This document shows positions 56,690-64,000 of a DNA stretch of 64,000 bases, in pieces. The stretch lies in the NCBI GenBank assembly GCA_948567375.1, contig OX419757.1:39990001-40054000 (forward strand), read 5' to 3'. The stretch's first letter is position 1. The number at the start of each line of letters is the position of its first letter. Under the pieces are notes generated by a model. That model was not told where the DNA came from, searched no databases, and saw only the letters and a list, made by a program, of their open reading frames with translations. This stretch comes from Lunularia cruciata (lineage: Eukaryota; Streptophyta; Marchantiopsida; Lunulariales; Lunulariaceae). The position numbers and the translations under genes are program-made.

Positions 56690-57105
56690 AGAGGGTTAGA
56701 ATGATCACTTTGGAGGGGCACAAACTATGGGGACTACCATTGGGACCTCAGAGGCCATCACTTGTTGATAATATTTCTCACCAAATTTGCGGACTAAAAA
56801 ATCCCTAAACATCACTTTTGGTCTAAACATTACTTTTTGCGTGTGAAAGGGTGAAGGTTCAATACATTCAAATCCATAACATCATAATAGAATGTAGATT
56901 TTCAAATCCCACTTGTATACCACCACAAGTTGAATCACCAAGTTTGGTGAATTCATCACTCTATCCATGAATTTAGCTCCAAAGGGATAAACTAGCAATA
57001 CTTTCATTTGCTCACGTTGGATGTACATAATCTTGATGTGGAATGGATTCAAGAATGGGATGCTAGGTGTAGGAAATTTACTTCCCGGTGCATCCATCCC
57101 ATCCG
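56690..57105 (-). pseudogene. Element F pre-gag coding region
   Basis: 57097-56882 encodes MDAPGSKFPTPSIPFLNPFH, IKIMYIQREQMKVLLV, FGAKFMDRVMNSPN, very close to pre-gag frame 1 of B. Further left, shifted frames match frame 2 (MDLN, then VVR-x-K-V-like pieces). Function unknown. Confidence 0.52.
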
Positions 57106-57224
57106 CTCTCCAGCTTCCTTCCCAAGTCTAGCAATTGCACTATGTTCTCCACCTCAAATTACTCAATTTTAGTAGCTCGTGCTCTTCCACAAGGGGTGAT
57201 CCACTATCTTGGATTAAAACACTT

Positions 57225-57236
57225 TCTCTAATACCA
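57225..57236 (-). other. Element F primer binding site, tRNA-iMet type
   Basis: Minus strand TGGTATTAGAGA, one base after the LTR, two mismatches to TGGTATCAGAGC. Confidence 0.85.
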
Positions 57237-57237
57237 T

Positions 57238-58002
57238 TGTAATGCTCTAAGGACAAAAAAATTCTTCAAGAGAGATACAAGAGAGAAAATATAGATTTCA
57301 CATTCAATCCTCTTATGCTCTAAAGGAGCACCTTCACTTTGTGATATAGTCAAGGAGGATCTCCCCCAAGGAAGCTCTACCATGGGATTAGGTACATGGA
57401 TAGGTGACCTGTCAACAAGCTCCACCCTTAGATTACTTGCTTGGATGAGTGACATGTTGGTCTTAGTCCCATCTGGTTGGTCAAACAGGCTTTGACTAGA
57501 AGGAATCTTTTAGGGAATCTTCTTATAGGAATCTCAAAATCATGTGGGTGAGGTACCATTGGAAAGATCTCGGTGAGACAAATCAAGGAGAAAAGAAGGT
57601 CAACTATTTCTGTACTTTGGGGGGGGGGGGGGATTGGCACATTTTTGAGGCCTAATTCATCCGTTTATGCCTTTGAAATTACCTCTAAAGTTTTTAGGTC
57701 TATTTTTGCTCCTGCACTATTAGTAAAAGTGCTCTTTTGGTAATACTTCTATATAACCTACGTTCTCAATCATGTGTAACATGCTTCTAGATATCACTAC
57801 CCCAAGTTTCACCTCTAGATCATATGCCTGGCTATTGATTCTAAAGTTTCCAAGCATGTTTTTGGTTTCTGGTCTATTAGTAGAAGTACTCTTTTGGTGA
57901 AACCTCTAGCTTATCTACTTAGTCCATCATGTATAGCATTCTTCTAGATGTTACCAAACCGAATTTCATCTCTAGATTGTCTATCTAGCTATTGGTTCTA
58001 TA
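57238..58002 (-). repeat. Element F 5' LTR
   Basis: 765 bp; plus-strand start TGTAATGCTCTAAGG, end GGTTCTATA (expected GGTATTACA). Contains 13 consecutive G at 57620-57632. Followed by GTATG, the target duplication. Confidence 0.92.
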
Positions 58003-59010
58003 GTATGGCCACTTTGAGTACCTAGTGATGTCATTTGGCCTCACCAACGCATCAGTCACTTTCATGAGTTTGATGAAAGACATATTTCATCCATACTTGG
58101 ATAATTTAGTTATCACTTTCCTATATGACATCCTCAATTATAGTAGGACAATGATGGAACACAAACAACATCTATGAGAAGTCTTCTAGATTCTATGACA
58201 AAATCAATTGTATGCCAAAATCTCAAAGTGCAAGTTTGGCAAGTCTTAAATAGACTACTTGGGGTATAGAGTAAGTGCATAAGGTATCCAAATGTTAACA
58301 TATAAAATAGAGGTCATTCAAAAATAGAATGCTCTAGAGGACCAAACTCAACTCAAGAGTTTCTTAAGATTTATAGGGTTTTATTGTCAATTTGTCAAAG
58401 ACTTCTCCAAGATTGCCCAGCCTCTAATAGCACTACTTGGCAAGATGAAGAGGTGGATGTGTGGAAACGCACAATAATCAGCCTTTAAGGAATTGAAAGA
58501 TGCATTACTATATGCACCAATGTTGAAATGATATGACCCAAAATGGCCAATCAAGTTGGCAATAGATGCATCAAGCATATCAATAGGAGCAGTCCTACAA
58601 CAAGAGTGGCATGACAGATGGCACCCAATTGCATACTTCCCTCAAAAGCTTATTGGAAAAATGCAACTATCATACCATTCAACAAGAAGAGTTGATCATT
58701 GTCCTCGCAACCAAGCATTAGAAGCCCTATCTTGGCAAGAAGGCAAGATAGTGGTTGTAGTGGAGACAGACCACAAACCTTAAGTTTACCTCAAGACACA
58801 AAAAGATCTATCTCATTGATAAATTTGGTAGGTAGAGACAAAAGTTCAACATGATGATCACATATGTAGAAGGCAAGAAGCAATTAGTAGATGAATTTAC
58901 TCAAATGCCTATGGCAAACAATTTGGTGATAAAGGTCAAGATAAACCTTGAATTTTGGCCAAGGATTCATGCTACTACAAAAACTAACCCATAGATTGTA
59001 GGAGTTTGAT
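58003..59010 (+). pseudogene. Element D RT C-terminal part and RNase H
   Basis: Resumes the RT at [20 protein letters not shown]. The box region [11 protein letters not shown] stands where FLDDILVYS is expected (first Asp is Tyr). Stops follow at about 58174 and 58249. RNase H: WPIKLAIDASSISIGAVLQQ (58550-58610, catalytic Asp present), then RRVDHCPRNQALEALSWQ in a shifted frame and VVVETDHKP with the Asp-His. Non-functional. Confidence 0.85.
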
Positions 59011-60160
59011 CATCCAATGGCATCGCCAGTACCCAAGGATTTGCTTTTTATGGATCTTGAATGACACAAACATTAGAACCACCATCCCAAAAAAATGTCA
59101 TGATTATGCCATTCTAGGTCACATTGGCATGGACAAGACTTTGGATGTGGCCAAATGCCATTACTATTGGCCCAAGATAAGCAACAATGTGATGGCATAT
59201 GTTCAAAGCTACCTACTCTATCAGCAAAATAAAGCTTCTAATAAAGCTCTTGCAGGATTCCTTCAACCCCTTCCTACACCTACACAACATTGGGAACAAG
59301 TAAGCATAGAGCTAGTTTATGAATTGCCCAAGACCACTTTAGGATTTGACTCCATCGTAGTCTTTATTGACCAACTCAGAAAAATAATTCATCCTACCAC
59401 CAAGGACATGATTGCCTAAAATTAGCTCAATTGTACTTAAATGTAATCTTTTCTCACCACGGATTGTCTTGAGTGCTCATCATTGATAAGTGCACTCAAT
59501 TCACCAATATGTTTTGGAGAACACTCTTTGGTTTCTTCAAAACAAAATTGGCCATATCCACGGCTTACCATCCACAGACCAATGGACAAATAGAGTGAGC
59601 TAATCACACAATTGAAGACATGCTCCGGGGCTTCACCCTAGGAGAGCAAGAAAGGTGAGACACCTTACTCTCATTGGTAGAATTTGCATATGATAATTCA
59701 ATGAATGCACCCAAAAAGGCCACACCATTCTTCCTTGCGTATGGAGAGCATTCTTTCACACCTTTGAGCTTGATGAAGGTTTTCTCAATGGATAACAAGG
59801 TGGATGTCATCAACACTTTTGTTTCCAAAATCGAACAAGGAGTGGAGAACGCAAAACACAAGTAGTAGATCACCCAAAATTGACAAAATAAGTATACCAA
59901 TGTACATCACAAGCACATAGAGTTCAATATTGGGGATCAAATTTGGTTGTCAATAACCAACCTCATCTTAGTTGGCCCACACAAGCTTAGACCTCATTTT
60001 ATTGGGCCTTTTCCCATCCTTCATAAAATTGGAGCAGTGATCTATCACCTCAACTACCACCACACATGAAGATCCATCCAATATTCCATGTTTCCTTATT
60101 TCATAGATATGCACCCTAATTGCACCACATTTTTCTATATAAGAAATTTGACCTTGTCCT
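59011..60160 (+). pseudogene. Element D integrase
   Basis: 59006-59419: LNDTNIRTTIPKKCHDYAIL, GHIGMDKTLDVAKCHYYWPK, YQQNKAS, VYELPKTTLGFDSIVVFID; the core Asp near ELVYELP is lost relative to B (MDLVCELP), reading IELVYELP. 59480-59600: INHQWTNR-type shifted frames containing the second and third catalytic blocks (CTQFTNMFWRTL, YHPQTNGQIE). 59674-59865: VEFAYDNSMNAPKKATPFFL. The GPF module lies near 60000. Confidence 0.83.
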
Positions 60161-60384
60161 ACACTCATTGATGACATGGAGAAATATGAAGTCGAACTTA
60201 TTCTCCAAAAATGCATCCATGATACTCATCATCCACGTGTAGAATACCTTATACATTAGAAAGTGTACCCATTGTATGAGGCAACCTAGGAGCCAATAGC
60301 CAACTTGACCAATGCACCAATGTTAGTGAATCTTTTGAGCAACAGCTTTGCAATGAGGACATTGTGTCTTAAAGGGAGGAAGTT
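60161..60384 (+). pseudogene. Element D chromodomain and polypurine tract
   Basis: MEKYEVELILQKCIHDTHHP, VEYLIH, stop, KVYPLYEAT, stop, EPIANLTNAPML: a chromodomain with two stops replacing its first and last Trp positions (TAG for TGG in both). The tract AAAGGGAGGAAG at 60371-60382 precedes the 3' LTR. Confidence 0.85.
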
Positions 60385-61068
60385 TGTAATATTGATAGCT
60401 AGATATATTATCTAGAGATGAAAATTGACTTGGTAACATCTAGAATGATGTTAGATATGATGGGCTTAGTAGACTAGATAGAGGTGTCACCAAAAGAACA
60501 CTTCTAATAATAGAGCAAGAGCCAAAAATAGCGTAAAAATGTAATACCAATTGTTAGACATATTATCTAAAAGTGAAAATTAGCTTGGTAACATTTAGAA
60601 GGATGTTATAAATAATGGACTAAGTAGATCAGATAGAGGTATCACCAAGGGAGTACTTCTACTAATAGGGCAAAAGCAAAACATAGTCTAAACTTTAAAG
60701 TCAATTTTGGAGGCCTAAACGGATGAATTAGGCCTCAAAAATATGCATATTCTACTCCACTAAGGAAGAAATGGTTGGCCTTCCTTTCTTCCTTCCTTGG
60801 TTGTCTCATTGAGAGCTTCCCAATGGTACCTCACTTAGGCAATTTTGAGATTCCTATAAGAAGATTCTCTAAATATTCTCTCCAATCAAAGCTTATTTGA
60901 CCAACCAAATAGGACCAAAACCAACATGTCATCCATAAACACAACTAATCTAAGAGTTGAGCTCCCTACTAGGTCACATATCCATGTACTTGATCCAAGG
61001 GTAGAGCTTCCTTTGAAGGAATCCTCTTTGTTATATAATAAAGTCAAGGTGCTCCTTTGGGGCATGGG
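60385..61068 (+). repeat. Element D 3' LTR, truncated by element I
   Basis: TGTAATATTGATAGC at 60385; its first 155 bp are repeated from 60540, as in the 5' LTR. It ends in GGGGCATGGG where the LTR of element I begins; about 85 bp of the LTR end are displaced beyond the window. Confidence 0.9.
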
Positions 61069-61158
61069 TGTGACAATATGGAGTTTAGCGAGGTAGTTAG
61101 TAAGGCTAATGAAGTAGAGAATAAGCCAAATTAGCCCAAAATATTCCAAAAGCATCTA

Positions 61159-61346
61159 GGAAGCTTCTTGGTAAGCTTCCCAACTATCTTAATTTGCACC
61201 CCAAGCAAATAGCTTCTAGAAGCTTCTAACTAGCATAGTTTGCACGCCAAGTAGTGGCTTTTAGAAGGAAGCTTCTTGAGAAGCTTCTTGGTTAACTTGG
61301 CTTGCACTCTAATAAAGCGGCTCAAGGAAGCTTCTTAAGAAGCTTC
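61159..61346 (+). promoter_or_regulatory. Cluster of heat-shock-element-like motifs in the element I LTR
   Basis: TTCTAGAAGCTTC at 61214-61226 fits the three-unit heat shock element TTCnnGAAnnTTC exactly. GAAGCTTC (GAAnnTTC) also occurs at about 61160-61167, 61268-61275, 61280-61287, 61327-61334 and 61339-61346. The last pair forms the perfect 20-bp palindrome GAAGCTTCTTAAGAAGCTTC. The cluster lies 20-200 bp upstream of the TATA box. Binding by heat shock factor is an inference; such sites drive heat activation of the Arabidopsis Copia element ONSEN. Confidence 0.6.
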
Positions 61347-61362
61347 TCAAGGGCCTTGTATG

Positions 61363-61375
61363 TTATTTATAAATA
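61363..61375 (+). promoter_or_regulatory. TATA box of the element I LTR
   Basis: TTATTTATAAATA followed by a short R/U5 region before the primer site at 61481; the solo LTR has TATAAATA at the corresponding place. Confidence 0.7.
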
Positions 61376-61480
61376 CCAAAGCCAAAGCTCATGCTAGCCA
61401 TTCAAAGTTTACCCTCATTCAAGTGTCTCAATGTGAGCTTCCATCCTCTTGTTTCTCTCCTTGATCTTGGACTTTTATAT

Positions 61481-61491
61481 TGGTATCAGAG
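61481..61491 (+). other. Element I primer binding site, tRNA-iMet type
   Basis: TGGTATCAGAG, an exact match to the first 11 bases of the canonical initiator-tRNA-Met site. Confidence 0.92.
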
Positions 61492-61499
61492 TAAGAATG

Positions 61500-62600
61500 G
61501 GATGGATGGAGTTTATAGACCACCAAATCCACTTCCACCAAACCATTGGGATTTTTGTGTCTAGATATTACCCAAGCATCATTTCACACAATTCATTACC
61601 TTGTGCTTTGGACATGATTTTCTACATATCATCACCTTGTTTGAGGAACCCTTGATACTTCCGGTTGTAACTTATGGAGAACAATGGATGTGTTGCATCT
61701 ATGTGTTAATCAATGAGATAAATTGGGAGTAGTGGAATAGAGTAGTAGTCTTGGCGGTAATACCAAACAGTATCCTTGCGATGCAGCAACAAATTGAGCA
61801 CCTTACTTGATTGTTGGATGACCAAGACCAGCAATGACAAGAACACATAGAGATAGCACTAGTTTGAGATGGAGAAGATTGCATCCAATTTCCAAAACCC
61901 AAGGTGTTTGAAGGCAAGAATCTTCTAAGCACAATGGAGAATTATATGTTTGACTACAAACATTACTTTGAAGTCACTAATCTTCAAGATGAACGGAAAA
62001 AGATTCTCTTGGCTTCTAGCCAATTGGATGGTATGGCAAAAATTTGGTTGGTGAGTCCGAGTAGAGCAAGCTGAACAACAGATTGTTGCACCAATTTTGA
62101 CATGGGCAAAATTCAAGGATGCAATACTTGGCCAATTCCAAACTATAAATGCTTTTCGAGCCGCATGAGATAAATTGTTGGAGTTGAAGCAGATTGGCTC
62201 TTTAAGGAGCTACATCACACAATTTTATAATATTATCATGCAAATTCTAGATATACAAGAAGGTGAAGTTTTAAATCAATTTGTGTGGGGATTGAAATCA
62301 TAAACCAAATTGGAGGTGACCATGCAAGAACCACAAAATGTAGAGGAAGCCATGCAATTGGTTGAGCACTTTGATTCCTTGGTTGTGACAACTTGGTCTT
62401 GACCTCAACCTACACAAAGCCTACCAATACACTACACATGGGTGGAGGAATTGGCACCAATGGAGATTGATGCTATCCAACAAATACCACTTGGTATAGT
62501 GGATAGAGAAAGATTGTGATGGAGATTGTTTTTATTGTCATCAAGTTGAACATCTCATTGTTGAATGTCCACTTAAGAATGGGTGACCTTGATAAGTTGC
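61500..62600 (+). pseudogene. Element I leader frame and gag
   Basis: A leader frame from the ATG near 61500 (MDGVYRPPNPLPPNHWDF) ends at a stop after about 20 codons, with similar-frame continuation. Gag starts near 61780 (MQQQIEHLT), then PKPKVFEGKNLLSTMENYMF, DERKKILLASSQLDGMAKIW. The CCHC knuckle CFYCHQVEHLIVEC at 62527-62568 is intact. Several stops and shifts lie between. Confidence 0.75.
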
Positions 62601-62739
62601 CCAAAGGGAGTTTGTGGAACAAAATGATAAAGGAAACAAAGAATCACAATAGGAGATTTCAAGCTGCTTACTGGGAGCTTGATTAGTTCCAATGGGATTG
62701 AAGGCTCGACCTATGCAAGTTTTCTTCATTTGCAAGGTA

Positions 62740-63112
62740 TGATATCTCATTGGGGTTGTAGGATTTTGGTTGATACTGGAAGTTCAGAGAATTGTGTGTC
62801 TATTCAAGTAGCAAGGAATTGGGTATTCCTATCAAGCCAGTGATTGGAAGTAGATTGATGATTGAGGATGGTAGAAAAGGTTTTGCATTCTATACCTCAT
62901 ATCTTATTACCTTTAAGATTAGTAAGGAGTATTTGGAGTGTATGAGGTTTGTAGTGGCACCTCTACACTATGATGTCATTTTAGGACTACATTGGCTTGA
63001 ACATCATGAAGTTCAATTTGATTGGACCAGACAACAAATTCAAGTACAATACCAAGGTAGGAATTTCCAATTAGGTTGTCTGGCACCTGTAAGTAAAACA
63101 TCTAAGAATAGT
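62740..63112 (+). pseudogene. Element I protease
   Basis: The active site VDTGSSENCVS (about 62772-62802) keeps the canonical DTG. After a one-base shift near 62812 the frame continues with LGIPIKPVIGSRLMIEDGRK, CMRFVVAPLHYDVILGLHWL (the D-x-ILG-x-HWL flap-end motif) and ends at a stop after KTSKNS. Confidence 0.85.
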
Positions 63113-63292
63113 TAGTCCCAAGATGGGAATCTTTTTGAGAAGGTAGCCATAGAGCGTACCTTGAAGGGAGAGGAGTCCCAAGATGGGAAGTTTGCCTAAA
63201 AGGCAACCAAGGAGCAAGCTTTGCAGAGAGATGAGTCCCTAGATGGGAAGTTTGTTAGTGAAGCAACCATAGAGCAAGCTTTGGAGGAAGAT
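63113..63292 (+). repeat. Three tandem 60-bp coding repeats between protease and RT of element I
   Basis: Copies start at about 63113, 63173 and 63233 with AGTCCCAAGATGGGAA or close variants. Each encodes 20 residues of the type S-Q-D-G-x-F-x-x-x-A-x-x-x-x-A-L-x-x-x-E/K. The second contains a stop (TAA near 63197). Confidence 0.88.
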
Positions 63293-64000
63293 AAGTCTAT
63301 TTTCACGGTGTGGATCAGGCCAATTGCACAAGGAAAATCTGAGGAGGGAAAAGAGCTTCATCAAGCAATGGTTGATCATATAGTTCAAGAGTTTACAAAC
63401 ATTTTTCTGGATGATTTGCCAAAGGGATTACTCTCCGATTGTGGTATGCCCTTCAAGATTAAGTTATTGCCAAGGAGTACTCTAGTGAGTAGACCAATCT
63501 ATCGGCTCTCACAAAAGGAGTTGGAGGAGTTGCAAACAACACTTATAGAGTTGTTGGAGAAGGACTTCATACGACATAGTACCTCTTCTTGGGGAGCACC
63601 GTTATTATTTGTTCTAAAGAAGGATGGAGTACTTCGTTTCTCTATTGATTATCGTGTGCTCAATAAGCAAATAGTGAAGAATGCATATCCCTTTGCCTCG
63701 GATTGATGACTTGCTTGATCAATTGAGTGGAGTAAAATAATTTTCCAAGCTAGATCTTTGTAGCGGCTATTGGCAAATCCCCATTGATAGGGAGGATGTG
63801 CGAAAGACTACCTTTTGCACAAGGTATGGGCATTTTGAGTGGAGAGTTCTACCTTTTGAGGCTTGCTAATGCTCCAACAGTCTTCATGGATCAGATGCAT
63901 CAGGTGTTGGATGAGCTATTGGATACGTGGTGCTACTCTTGGATGATATTTTAATCTATGGCAAGACAGAGGCAGAACACGTGAATCAAGTGTGTAATAC
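63221..64000 (+). pseudogene. Element I reverse transcriptase, cut by the window edge
   Basis: [65 protein letters not shown] up to 63690. A shift then leads to [13 protein letters not shown], a stop, FSKLDLCSGYWQIPI, TTFCTRYGHFEWRVLPF and LLLDDILIYGKTEAEH at about 63928-63975. The catalytic Asp pair is intact. At least two frameshifts. Confidence 0.9.

Larger units (their letters stand above)
42822..58002 (-). mobile_element. Element F: Ty3/gypsy chromovirus, split by G and J
   Basis: Minus-strand element, 3' LTR 42822-43563 and 5' LTR 57238-58002, perfect 5-bp target duplication GTATG (42817-42821 and 58003-58007). Order in element sense: primer site, pre-gag frames, [J insertion], gag, protease, RT, RNase H, integrase [split by G], chromodomain, polypurine tract. 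The LTRs differ by roughly 14% over the first 240 bp by eye. Inactive. Confidence 0.94.
14051..61068 (+). mobile_element. Element D: Ty3/gypsy chromovirus spread over 47 kb by nested insertions
   Basis: A single plus-strand element: 5' LTR and primer site (14051-14818), pre-gag region and gag (15297-17123), protease-RT (41989-42821), RT-RNase H-integrase-chromodomain (58008-60360), polypurine tract and 3' LTR (60385-61068). The protease is split by element C between 17123 and 41989. The RT is split by element F between 42821 and 58003, within a codon block reading QTRYG. The 3' LTR is cut by element I at 61068. About 14% or more divergence in the first 155 bp of its two LTRs (by eye) makes it one of the older layers. 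All coding parts carry stops. Confidence 0.9.
61069..61479 (+). repeat. Element I 5' LTR
   Basis: TGTGACAATATGGAG to CTTTTATA (CA changed to TA at the end; the solo copy has TTTTACA), 411 bp. Contains heat-shock-element-like palindromes and a TATA box, listed separately. Confidence 0.9.
61069..64000 (+). mobile_element. Element I: Ty3/gypsy retrotransposon, 5' part, runs off the window
   Basis: 5' LTR 61069-61479, exact iMet primer core, gag with CCHC knuckle, protease with DTG, three 20-codon repeats, RT with LLDD box reaching the window edge. Left flank ATGGG (61064-61068). Inserted in the 3' LTR of element D. A solo LTR of the same family sits at 14878-15296. Confidence 0.93.

Noticed and set aside
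1-64000. tRNA or rRNA genes
   Set aside because: No cloverleaf with B-box GGTTCGA-type consensus or conserved rRNA segment was noticed; primer-site sequences are only short tRNA complements.

Overview
Nuclear DNA of a green plant, most likely a streptophyte outside the seed plants. Clues are an EF-hand gene remnant with a splice-acceptor-like start, chromodomain Ty3/gypsy elements primed by initiator tRNA-Met, and a gypsy element carrying DNA-methyltransferase and PHD-finger remnants (from memory, methyltransferase-bearing gypsy elements are known from streptophyte algae). The species cannot be named from this window. No organellar, bacterial, rRNA, tRNA or CRISPR features were found.

Layout. 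1-930: a decayed calmodulin-like (four EF-hand) gene fragment. 931-9136: AT-rich DNA without recognisable genes, with a 398-bp solo LTR, a 48-bp AT microsatellite and two local tandem duplications. 9137-64000: almost entirely nested LTR retrotransposons, named here by letter. H (minus, chromovirus) is interrupted at 14050 by D (plus, same superfamily, 14051-61068). D is split by a solo LTR of family I (14878-15296), by C (minus, 17124-41988), by F (minus, 42822-58002), and is cut at its right end by I (plus, 61069 to beyond the window). C is split by B (minus, 19028-33459) and carries a solo LTR of family A. B is split by A (minus, 22718-30561). F is split by G (plus, 44600-49071, deletion derivative of family A) and by an unclassified 3.8-kb insertion J (52856-56645). 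The deepest chain is H > D > C > B > A. Reading frames and domains resume across each inserted block, and most junctions carry 4- or 5-bp target-site duplications.

Biology. B, D, F and H are one chromovirus superfamily: Gag with CCHC knuckle, protease, RT, RNase H, integrase and chromodomain, with a tRNA-iMet-type primer site and a conserved pre-gag coding region. A and G are a non-chromoviral gypsy family with a tRNA-Asp-like primer site, no chromodomain and an extra ORF upstream of gag with two zinc-binding motifs. C is the most unusual: between its protease and RT lies a broken cytosine-5 DNA methyltransferase, and after its integrase a broken PHD finger, i.e. a chromatin writer and reader in one retroelement. 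I carries heat-shock-element-like motifs upstream of the TATA box in its LTR. J holds a long decayed reading frame with an acidic middle and coiled-coil end that I do not recognise. Every coding region here is broken except the small extra ORF of A; even the youngest element, A (LTRs differ at about nine of 692 positions by eye), has three in-frame stops, a frameshift and altered RT and RNase H catalytic residues.
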